Assembly (NCBI GenBank): GCA_937934465.1
Contig: CALGZO010000123.1
Location: 1 to 7,426, forward strand
Length of the DNA stretch: 7,426 nucleotides
Reading direction: 5' to 3'
Origin: an uncultured Fimbriimonadales bacterium
GTDB lineage: Bacteria > Armatimonadota > Fimbriimonadia > Fimbriimonadales > GBS-DC
Positions 1 to 6,077 of this stretch are shown here, in pieces. Numbering within the stretch: position 1 is the stretch's first letter; each line of letters opens with the position of its first letter. Under the pieces are notes generated by a model that was not told the origin of the DNA, made no database searches, and saw nothing but the letters and a program-made list of their open reading frames with translations. Made by a program: the position numbers and the translations under genes.

Positions 1-2
1 CG

Positions 3-881
3 GGGCAGATTGTGTTCTTTTCGTTGGCGCAGGCGCGGGGCGGCACGACCCTGAGCGCAGTTGCGATCGATTTACCAGAAGGCGTCACGCCAGAGCCTAA
101 TTTGCCGCTCACGCGCTTAGGAACTTTCCTCTGTTTCGCCGACCAGCAAAATCGGATTTGGGTGTTCAACCCGACGAACCTCGCGTGTGCGCAGTTGCCG
201 TCGGCGTCCAGCCAGCCGATTACCGCGCTGGCGTCTCTGGGCGAGGGGGCGTTGGCGGTCGGTCGCGCCGACGGGCGCGTGGACATCTATCAGGGCGACC
301 GACTGGCGCTGTCGAACCTGCGCGTTCCCGGCTCAGGACGCCAAGCCGTGCATTTTGTGGGGCAGCAAGGTCAGTATCTCTGGGTCGCGGCGGGAACGCG
401 CGTCGGGATATATCACCTCAACACGCGCAAGTGGCACTCGATTTATGTGTTGGAGAGCGCGCCTGTCGCCCCGCCTGCCTATGACGCTCGTACCGACACA
501 CTCTATGTGCTGACGCAGCAAGGTTGGCTCCATGCCTACAATCTCGTCAAAGGCGGTTTCACACCCCTCTATCCCCATCGCCTGTTCAGCGAGCCGAGCG
601 TTGCCCGTGCGACCTTGCACACCCTCACACGCGCCTATCGCGATACGACCTACATCTATTTGCAAGCGCAGCTGAGCGACGGAACCGTCCGCACGATGTT
701 CATCACGGGTGTGAACCCACTGAACCGATTCGTTAACACGCAGACGCCGCCTAATGCGCCCATCGGTTCCCGATGGCTCTTCACTGGGAATACCGAGCAA
801 GACCTCGCGCTGTGCTGGGTGGCGTTCGGCGCGGGCAGTGGAGCCAATCGCGGCGCGTTTTACGGGTTCCGCCTGCGGTAG
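3..881 (+). CDS. Beta-propeller-like repeat protein, 5' end outside window
   Basis: The frame is open to the left edge, so the gene probably begins upstream; 292 codons are visible before the TAG at 879-881. A GTG at 12 could serve as a start, but it has no ribosome binding site and no signal peptide follows it, so I treat the entry as partial. The protein shows repeated blade-like units about 40 residues apart: a short beta strand, a turn rich in Gly, Asp or Asn, then a strand ending in an aromatic residue. Examples are NRIWVFNPTNL, GRVDIYQGDRLA, QYLWVAAGTRVGIYHLNTRK and DTLYVLTQQGWLHAYNLVKG. This is typical of WD40-like or PQQ-like beta-propellers, which bind other proteins or ligands. No catalytic motif, membrane segment or lipobox is visible in this part. 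The gene ends 15 bases before the ABC ATPase, but a promoter-like element lies between, so it need not be part of that transporter. The specific function is unknown. Confidence 0.75.
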   Translation, partial: GQIVFFSLAQARGGTTLSAVAIDLPEGVTPEPNLPLTRLGTFLCFADQQNRIWVFNPTNLACAQLPSASSQPITALASLGEGALAVGRADGRVDIYQGDRLALSNLRVPGSGRQAVHFVGQQGQYLWVAAGTRVGIYHLNTRKWHSIYVLESAPVAPPAYDARTDTLYVLTQQGWLHAYNLVKGGFTPLYPHRLFSEPSVARATLHTLTRAYRDTTYIYLQAQLSDGTVRTMFITGVNPLNRFVNTQTPPNAPIGSRWLFTGNTEQDLALCWVAFGAGSGANRGAFYGFRLR

Positions 882-888
882 GTACAAT
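881..888 (+). promoter_or_regulatory. Probable -10 element of a leaderless promoter for the ABC ATPase gene
   Basis: TACAAT at 883-888 (4 of 6 to TATAAT in a strict match, with the key T-A---T positions kept) is preceded by GG and lies exactly 8 bases before the ATG at 897. Transcription would begin around 895-897, at or next to the start codon. A weak -35 candidate, TTTACG, is at 859-864 with an 18-base spacer. The element begins on the last base of the upstream stop codon. The same AGGTACAAT followed by 8 bases and ATG stands before pheT, which makes chance less likely. There is no Shine-Dalgarno sequence at normal distance from the ATG. Confidence 0.55.
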
Positions 889-896
889 ATGCCCTG

Positions 897-1826
897 ATGT
901 GGGCAATCGAGACGCGCAACCTGCGCAAAGTGTTCCGACCGCTGCTGGGCGGCAAACCGCTCACAGCGGTCGACAACCTGAACCTGCAAGTGCCTGCGGG
1001 AACTGTGTTCGGGTTTCTGGGCCCCAACGGCGCGGGGAAGACCACGACCATTCAGATCCTGATTGGGAATGTATACCCCACGGCGGGCGAGGCGTTTGTG
1101 CTGGGGCATCGCGCGGGCGCGTTAGCCGCCAAACGCAAACTCGGCTTCCTGCCCGAAAAGTTTCAGTTCCACGATTTTCTGACTGCCGAAGAGTTCCTGC
1201 GCATGCACGGGCGTCTGGCGAAGATGGACGGCGCAACCCTACGCAAGCGCATCGACGAGGTGTTGGAGCTCGTGGGGCTGTCCGAGCGGCGGCGCAGCAA
1301 AATCCGCGAGTTCTCCAAAGGCATGCAGCAGCGCATCGGACTGGCGCAAGCCATCCTGCACGACCCCGACCTCGTGATCCTGGATGAGCCGACCTCCGCA
1401 TTAGACCCTCTGGGGCGGCGGCGCGTGCGCGAAGTGGTGCAGTATCTCAAAGAGCGCGGCAAGACCGTGTTCCTCAACTCGCACCTGCTGTCGGAAGTGG
1501 AACTGAGTTGCGACCAAGTGGCGATTATCAATAAAGGGCGCGTGGTGAAACAGGGCGTGCTGGAAGACCTGCTGGTGAACCGTTCCATCGTGAGCATCGA
1601 GCTGCAGCAGGCGACGCCGCAGGTGCTGGAAGCGATGGCGAAAGTGGCGCAGCGCGTGCATCCCATCGACGAACGGCGCGTGACGGCAGAGGTCGCCCAC
1701 GAAGACGATGTGCCCCAGCTGGCGCGCGCGATTATCGAAGCGGGCGGCGCACTGATGGGGCTTCAAGCGCACCGCGAGACGCTGGAAGACTTGTTTATCC
1801 AGACGGTGGAGGGCGAGAGCAAGTAG
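897..1826 (+). CDS. ABC-2 type transporter, ATP-binding protein
   Basis: A 309-residue ATPase subunit that would energise an exporter together with the permease directly downstream. Motifs run in the right order: Walker A GPNGAGKTT (residues 42-50), Q-loop region LPEK (85-88, with Glu in place of Gln, as is common in this subfamily), signature FSKGMQQR (139-146), Walker B LVILDEP (159-165) followed by the D-loop SALD, and the switch His in NSH (196). From about residue 220 there is a C-terminal extension of some 90 residues, as in the DrrA/NatA/CcmA-type ATPases of ABC-2 exporters. The ATG at 897 is chosen because MWAIETRNLRKVF is the normal N-terminus of the family and the probable leaderless promoter fits it. 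The permease starts 2 bases after the stop codon, so the two are surely co-translated. The substrate cannot be told; drugs, lipids, polysaccharides or ions are all possible in this family. Confidence 0.93.
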   Translation: MWAIETRNLRKVFRPLLGGKPLTAVDNLNLQVPAGTVFGFLGPNGAGKTTTIQILIGNVYPTAGEAFVLGHRAGALAAKRKLGFLPEKFQFHDFLTAEEFLRMHGRLAKMDGATLRKRIDEVLELVGLSERRRSKIREFSKGMQQRIGLAQAILHDPDLVILDEPTSALDPLGRRRVREVVQYLKERGKTVFLNSHLLSEVELSCDQVAIINKGRVVKQGVLEDLLVNRSIVSIELQQATPQVLEAMAKVAQRVHPIDERRVTAEVAHEDDVPQLARAIIEAGGALMGLQAHRETLEDLFIQTVEGESK

Positions 1827-1828
1827 CG

Positions 1829-2668
1829 ATGAGCGTGATTGTGGCGTTAACCTTGAAAGAAGCGATGCGCCGACGCGCGTTTCTGGGCACGCTGATTATC
1901 CTGATTGGGCTGTACGGGCTGACCTTCCTGCCCCGCGCCTTCAAAGAGGCGTTCGGCGGCGACCAGCAACAGTTCGAGGTGGGCGTCAACCTCGCGGTGC
2001 TGTTCGGCGTGGACATGATTAAGTTCTTCTCGTCGGTGCTGGCGATTCTGCTGTGCGCTGGAGCGATTACCGCCGAGATTGAGCGTGGCTATCTCGCGGC
2101 GATACTGCCCCGCCCCATCCACCGTTGGGAGCTCTACTTGGGCAAGTGGCTTGGGGTGATGCTCTTCAGCGCGGCGAACGCCACGCTGTGGACGGCGATG
2201 CTGTGGGCGTCGGTCGCGGTGCAGGGCGAGCCGCGCGCCGAGATGTGGCGCGCCCTGCCCTATGTGCTGCTCTACCCTGTGCTGTATGGCACGCTCGCGC
2301 TCGCGCTCTCCAGTTTTCTGGGCGCGTCGATAGCGTCGATGTTCACGGTGGCGGCGGGCGCGTTCGCCTACTTCGCCGACCACTTCCTGCGCCCGATAGC
2401 AGGCTTTTTCGATGTGCGCCTGCTACAGCAGATGGTGTGGCTCTCGGAGTGGGTGCTACCGATGGCGGTGCTGAAACGCTTGGTGCAAATCCGTGTGGAT
2501 ACGATACTGCCGCCCGGCTTTGGCGAGCGTCCACGCTTCGGACGCCCCGAAGTGCTGGAGTTTTTGAACCCGCCCGTGCAGAACACCGACATCGCCTATG
2601 TGGGGCTGTATATCGTGATTGCGCTGTTGGTGGGCGCGGTGATTTTCTGGCGACGCGATGTGCAATAA
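1829..2668 (+). CDS. ABC-2 type transporter, membrane permease
   Basis: A 279-residue membrane protein with about six hydrophobic segments, near residues 18-34, 64-82, 107-131, 144-163, 166-184 and 256-274. It starts with an amphipathic stretch (LTLKEAMRRRAFLG) before the first membrane segment, as ABC-2 permeases do. The conserved cytosolic motif between segments 2 and 3 is clear: AGAITAEIERGYLAAILPRP, with a Glu-rich turn and then RPIHRWELYLGKWLG. This motif is typical of NosY-like or ABC2_membrane permeases, where it contacts the ATPase. A polar stretch of about 40 residues (roughly 215-255) precedes the last segment and may face outward. The gene begins 2 bases after the ATPase stop and its last 11 bases overlap the next reading frame. 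A half- or full-size homodimer with two ATPase copies is expected for the family. The substrate is unknown. Confidence 0.88.
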   Translation: MSVIVALTLKEAMRRRAFLGTLIILIGLYGLTFLPRAFKEAFGGDQQQFEVGVNLAVLFGVDMIKFFSSVLAILLCAGAITAEIERGYLAAILPRPIHRWELYLGKWLGVMLFSAANATLWTAMLWASVAVQGEPRAEMWRALPYVLLYPVLYGTLALALSSFLGASIASMFTVAAGAFAYFADHFLRPIAGFFDVRLLQQMVWLSEWVLPMAVLKRLVQIRVDTILPPGFGERPRFGRPEVLEFLNPPVQNTDIAYVGLYIVIALLVGAVIFWRRDVQ

Positions 2669-3281
2669 CTCGACGCCCGTTCTGATGTATATCGTGAACT
2701 ACGCGCCGACGACGGACGCGGCGCGTGCGCTGGCGATAGCCGAGCGCGCGCTGTCGGGTGGGGTGAACGCGGTGATGTTGCGCGTGCGTGAGTTGCCTGC
2801 GCGCCTTGCGCTGGAGATGGCGTTGGAGCTGCGTCGCCTCACACGCGCGGCGCACGCACGGCTCCATGTGAACCCTTACCCCGCGTTAGCCGAGTGGTGC
2901 GACGCCGACGCGCTCCACCTGCCTGAACACGCGCCCCCCTACACCCCGCCCGCGCCGATGCTGCTCGGCAGGTCCGTACACAGCGTGGAGTCTGCCAGCC
3001 GTGCGCAGGCGGAAGGATGTCACTACTTGCTGGTCGGCTCGATGTACCCCACCGCGAGCCACCCCGATAAGACGCCTGAAGGACTTGAGTTGCTGCGCGC
3101 GGCGCGTCAGGCGGTTGCCATCCCGCTGGTTGCAGTCGGGGGGATTACACCAGAGCGAGTCGCCGCTTGTGTGCAAGCAGGCGCACAGGGCGTCGCTGTC
3201 ATCTCGGGGATTGCCGACGCCGCAGACCCCCAAGCCGCCGCTACGCGCTACTGGGCGGCTTTGCACGATACTGCAACTTGA
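2658..3281 (+). CDS. tenI: ThiE/TenI family protein, probably thiazole tautomerase TenI
   Basis: A TIM-barrel protein of 207 residues (198 if it starts at the ATG at 2685, residue 10, which aligns better with the usual N-terminus). Seen in the sequence: GRSVHS (104-109), HYLLVGSMYPT (122-132), VAVGGITPER (158-167) for phosphate binding, and GVAVISGI (178-185). GRSVHS followed by a VGS/FGH-type strand is the pattern of Bacillus TenI, whose His in SVHS (here His108) is catalytic in converting the thiazole tautomer to the aromatic thiazole carboxylate phosphate in thiamine synthesis. Thiamine phosphate synthase (ThiE) needs two Mg-binding Asp residues, in an ND-type motif and in GQDD. The matching places here read HVNPYP (70-75) and HLPEHA (87-92), without them. 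I therefore favour TenI, though the families are homologous and a ThiE-like label is likely from automatic pipelines. The start overlaps the permease stop by 11 bases, suggesting translational coupling. The 3' end overlaps the convergent TerC-family gene by 41 bases. Confidence 0.8.
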   Translation: MCNNSTPVLMYIVNYAPTTDAARALAIAERALSGGVNAVMLRVRELPARLALEMALELRRLTRAAHARLHVNPYPALAEWCDADALHLPEHAPPYTPPAPMLLGRSVHSVESASRAQAEGCHYLLVGSMYPTASHPDKTPEGLELLRAARQAVAIPLVAVGGITPERVAACVQAGAQGVAVISGIADAADPQAAATRYWAALHDTAT

Positions 3282-3945
3282 TATTCAATACCTCAATCCC
3301 CAACGAGAACGCCATCGCAAAGTAGATATAGCCCTTCGGGATTTTGTAGCCGAACCCCTCGCCCATCAGATTGAAGCCAATCAGCACCAGAAACGCCAAC
3401 GCCAGCACCTTCAGCGACGGGTGCGTATCTATCACACGGCTCACCGAACCCGCAAACGCCATCATGAACCCTATCGCTATCAGAACTGCGGCAATCATCA
3501 CCCACAACTCGCGCGCTAATCCGACCGCCGTAATCACAGAATCGATCGAGAACACTAAGTCGATTAGCACAATCTGAACGACTGCGGCGCTGAATGTGAG
3601 CGTTCGGGGCGCTTTCACCTCGCCTTGCGACGCCTCCACTTTGTGGTGGATTTCATAGGTGGCTTTGCCCATCAGGAACAGCCCGCCCGCGATGAGGATT
3701 AGGTCTCGCCCAGAGAACTCGTTGCCAAAGAGAGCGAAGAGCGGGCTTTCCAAGCGCATAATCCAGGTGATGGAGAGCAGGAACGCCACACGCATCAGGA
3801 AGGCGAGGCTCAGCCCGATGAACCGCGCCTTCGCTCGCTGCTCGGGCGGCAACTTATCCGTCAGGATAGAGATGAAGACGATGTTGTCTATCCCCAACAC
3901 GATTTCGAGGGCGGTCAGCGTCGCGAGCGCGATGACGGCTTCCAT
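3241..3945 (-). CDS. TerC/YgdQ-family integral membrane protein
   Basis: A 234-residue protein, the usual length for the short YgdQ/YoaE-type TerC proteins. It has about seven membrane segments and the two hallmark acidic intramembrane motifs: TALEIVLGIDNIVFIS (residues 11-26, Glu14 and Asp20) and IDLVFSIDSVITAVGL (128-143, Asp129 and Asp135). The C-terminal GYIYFAMAFSLGIEVLN is also typical. TerC proteins are linked to tellurite resistance, and several members are metal exporters (Mn in particular) that load or protect secreted metalloproteins; which role applies here is not shown by the sequence. The start ATG lies 9 bases after the pheT stop codon, with no good Shine-Dalgarno sequence, so translation is likely coupled to pheT in an operon. 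The last 41 bases overlap the 3' end of the convergent TenI-like gene. The coding frame is intact up to its TAG, so this looks like real gene overlap rather than a broken end. Confidence 0.9.
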   Translation of the reverse strand: MEAVIALATLTALEIVLGIDNIVFISILTDKLPPEQRAKARFIGLSLAFLMRVAFLLSITWIMRLESPLFALFGNEFSGRDLILIAGGLFLMGKATYEIHHKVEASQGEVKAPRTLTFSAAVVQIVLIDLVFSIDSVITAVGLARELWVMIAAVLIAIGFMMAFAGSVSRVIDTHPSLKVLALAFLVLIGFNLMGEGFGYKIPKGYIYFAMAFSLGIEVLNIKLQYRAKPPSSA

Positions 3946-3954
3946 CTCTGGGTC

Positions 3955-6051
3955 TCAGCCTCTGCGTGTCGCTTGGTGGTTTCGCTCCAGCGCTTCGAAG
4001 ATGGCTTCTACCTGCGCGTTGACCTCCTCGTCGGTGAGTGTGCGGTTCGGGTCACGGAACACCAGCGCGAAGGCGAGGCTATGGAAGCCTTCGGGCACGG
4101 GCGCGCCTGTGTAGCGGTCGAACAGGCGCACCGATTCCAACATCGCGCCGCCTGCCTCACGAATCGTGGCTTCCAGCGCGGCGAACGGCGTGGATTGCGC
4201 CGCCACAATCGCAATATCGCGCAGCACGGGCGGAAAGGCGGGCAGCGGTCGGTACTGCACGCGATGCGCGGCGGCGTGCAGGAGCGTCGTCAGCCCGAAC
4301 TCCGCCAGGTAGACGCGCTGACGGAACTCGTAGCGCTGTTGCAGCTCGGGGTGCAACTCGCCCAGAACGCCCAGTCGCTGCTGATGCGCGTCATGCACAT
4401 ACGCCGAGCGCGTCGGGTGGAGCCGATGGTCGCGCCCCGCTGCGTCGATAAAACGCGCCTGAATCCCTAACTCGCTGAGCAGATGCTCCACTACGCCTTT
4501 GAGCGCGTAGAAGTCGGTTTGTGGGGGCTTGCCCGACCAGTGCGGGGCGTGCAGCGCGCCTGTCATCAACAGACCTAAGTGCGTCCACTCGTGGAATCGT
4601 CCCTGCTCATCTTGAGCGAAGACGCGCCCAATCTCGAACAGGTGCAGGTCGCGCCGATTGCGCCGACGGTTGTGGTCAGCGGCGCGGATGAGACTGCTCA
4701 TCAGCGAGTGGCGTAGCATGCTCAGCTCGTCGCTCATCGGGTTTTGTAGGGGTACGGGCTGGTACATCCACTCGCCGACTCCCTCGCCGCCGCTTTGCAG
4801 GGGCGAGGGTGCTTCCAGCGTGTGCCCCACAATCTCCTGTAGCCCTGCGCTCAGCAACACCGTGCGCACGCGCTCGGCGAACGCGCCTTCGGGGCTGTCC
4901 TTGCCTTGCGTGGTGAACCCTTGCGGCGGTATCGCAGGGATGCGCTCGTACCCCAGAATGCGTCCCAACTCTTCCACCAAATCTTCCTCGCGCTGCAGGT
5001 CGGCTCGGTACAGGGGAACCTGCACGCGGAAGCCGTCCGCTATCGGTTCGGGGCGCAGGTTCAGCCGTTCCAGCGCGGCGTGCGCCTCGTCCGCATCGAT
5101 TCCGAAGCCCAGCAACCGCTCGGCGCGGGCAAGCCGCACGGTCAGCACGCGAGGCGCGATAGGGTGCGGATAGACATCAATCACGCCTGCCGTCGCCGCC
5201 ACGCCCGTCCACTGCTCCAGCAACTCGCACACACGATGCTGGGCTACAATCACCAAGTTCGGGTCGACATAACGCTCAAAGCGGTAGGACGATTCGGTGC
5301 GTAGCCCCAGCTGGCGTGCGGTCGCACGCACGGATAGCGGGCTGAAATGCGCCGATTCCATCAGGATGTGGCGCGTATCGTCGGTGACTTCGGTCTCCGC
5401 GCCGCCCATGATGCCTGCCACGGCGACAGGTCGCTCGGCGTCGCAAATCATGAGCATGCTGGGCGCGAGCGCGTGCGTTTGCCCGTCGAGGGTGGTAATC
5501 TGCTCGGCTGGCTTGGCGCGGCGCACCACGATGGCGTGGTCTTTGAGGGTATGTAGGTCAAAGGCGTGCAGGGGCTGCCCCAGCTCCAGCATCACATAGT
5601 TGGTCGCGTCCACGATGTTGTTGATGGGGCGCATGCCCGCCGCGAGGAGACGGTTCTGCACGGTCGCGGGCGAGGGTGCGGGCGTGATGTCGCGGATGAC
5701 GCGCGCGGCGTAGCGTGGGCACAGGTCGGGGTCGCGAATCTCCACGCGGGCGTACTGCGCGGCGTCTAACGGCTCGGCAGGCGGCGGGTTCAGCGTCAGC
5801 GCGTTCAGCCGATGGAACAGCGCGGTGGGGCGCGCCGCCTCGCCCAGCAGCGCGTACACCTCGCGCGCCACGCCAAATACGCTCAAACAGTCGCCCCGAT
5901 TGGGCGTCAGGTACATCGATAGCACCGCGCCCTGCGGGGTCTCCAACACCTCCTCTACTTCCAGCCCCGCCATCGTGAGCCGCTCCGCGAGCTGCTCGGG
6001 CGCTAAGTCCACCTGCACAAAGTCCTTAAGCCACTCGATGGGTATGCGCAT
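3955..6051 (-). CDS. pheT: Phenylalanyl-tRNA synthetase beta subunit, short form without the OB-fold tRNA-binding insert
   Basis: With PheS this subunit forms the alpha2beta2 enzyme that charges tRNA-Phe, and its B3/B4 domain hydrolyses mischarged Tyr-tRNA-Phe. Visible in order: the N-terminal B1 part (MRIPIEWLKDFV, LAERLTMAGLEVEEV, 1-35); LTPNRGDCLSVFGVAREVYA (48-67), which closes B1; the B3/B4 editing domain (about 110-290, with NNIVDATNYVMLELGQPLHA at 144-163 and SSYRFERYVDP at 254-264); B5 (about 300-372); the catalytic-like core B6/B7 (LQNPMSDELSMLRHSL at 435-450, LFEIGRVF at 471-478); and a complete FDX-ACB domain (about 603-696). The protein is 698 residues against about 780-800 for the common bacterial form. 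The difference lies at residues 36-47, where the EMAP/OB-fold B2 domain of some 110 residues is missing with no frameshift. pheS is not next to it; a sigma factor gene precedes it by 26 bases. A palindromic insert codes residues 415-424. Start fits the family and the -10 element upstream. Confidence 0.95.
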   Translation of the reverse strand: MRIPIEWLKDFVQVDLAPEQLAERLTMAGLEVEEVLETPQGAVLSMYLTPNRGDCLSVFGVAREVYALLGEAARPTALFHRLNALTLNPPPAEPLDAAQYARVEIRDPDLCPRYAARVIRDITPAPSPATVQNRLLAAGMRPINNIVDATNYVMLELGQPLHAFDLHTLKDHAIVVRRAKPAEQITTLDGQTHALAPSMLMICDAERPVAVAGIMGGAETEVTDDTRHILMESAHFSPLSVRATARQLGLRTESSYRFERYVDPNLVIVAQHRVCELLEQWTGVAATAGVIDVYPHPIAPRVLTVRLARAERLLGFGIDADEAHAALERLNLRPEPIADGFRVQVPLYRADLQREEDLVEELGRILGYERIPAIPPQGFTTQGKDSPEGAFAERVRTVLLSAGLQEIVGHTLEAPSPLQSGGEGVGEWMYQPVPLQNPMSDELSMLRHSLMSSLIRAADHNRRRNRRDLHLFEIGRVFAQDEQGRFHEWTHLGLLMTGALHAPHWSGKPPQTDFYALKGVVEHLLSELGIQARFIDAAGRDHRLHPTRSAYVHDAHQQRLGVLGELHPELQQRYEFRQRVYLAEFGLTTLLHAAAHRVQYRPLPAFPPVLRDIAIVAAQSTPFAALEATIREAGGAMLESVRLFDRYTGAPVPEGFHSLAFALVFRDPNRTLTDEEVNAQVEAIFEALERNHQATRRG
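4781..4809 (-). repeat. Palindromic element read through in frame inside pheT
   Basis: A perfect 8-base inverted repeat, CCCTCGCC (4781-4788) and GGCGAGGG (4802-4809), with a 13-base centre that can pair further (C-G, U-G wobble, G-C, C-G) around an AAA loop in the mRNA. It is translated as part of APSPLQSGGEGVGE, a low-complexity Pro/Gly/Ser stretch unlike the rest of the enzyme, between the strand ending in GHTLEA and the conserved LQNPMSDE. Small palindromic repeats that read as PSPLQ/GEG-type peptides occur in many GC-rich genomes; assigning this one to such a family is inference, since only one copy is in the window. Confidence 0.5.
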
Positions 6052-6059
6052 CGAGCAAG

Positions 6060-6067
6060 ATTGTACC
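6060..6067 (-). promoter_or_regulatory. Probable -10 element of a leaderless promoter for pheT
   Basis: On the minus strand GGTACAAT (TACAAT at 6065-6060) lies in the 26-base gap between the sigma factor stop codon (6078-6080) and the pheT ATG (6049-6051), exactly 8 bases before the ATG. It matches the element before the ABC ATPase gene in sequence (AGGTACAAT) and spacing. No convincing -35 hexamer is seen 16-18 bases upstream, where the sequence is the end of the sigma gene. No Shine-Dalgarno sequence precedes the ATG. It would give pheT and the TerC gene their own promoter independent of the sigma gene. Confidence 0.55.
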
Positions 6068-6077
6068 TGAACAGTCT

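Noticed and set aside
333..1109. Open frame of 258 codons on the minus strand across the propeller and ABC ATPase genes
   Set aside because: It spans two well-supported genes in antisense, has an Arg/His/Gln-rich composition typical of shadow frames and no family motif.
979..1160. Glu in place of the Q-loop Gln of the ABC ATPase as a sign of inactivity
   Set aside because: Glu at this place (LPE) is common in ABC-2 type ATPases, and Walker A, signature, Walker B and switch His are all intact.
897..3281. ABC transporter plus TenI-like gene as a thiamine uptake system
   Set aside because: The transporter is an ABC-2 exporter-type pair without a substrate-binding protein, unlike known thiamine importers, and no thiamine riboswitch is visible upstream; gene proximity alone is not enough.
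5245..5250. TACAAT on the plus strand
   Set aside because: It lies within pheT on the opposite strand with no gene start after it; the same holds for TACAAT at 537-542 inside the propeller gene. They lack the preceding GG and the N8-ATG context.
3955..6051. Possible frameshift or pseudogene explanation for the short PheT
   Set aside because: The frame is continuous, both sides of the missing domain keep family motifs, and the C-terminal domain is complete, so a clean domain absence fits better.
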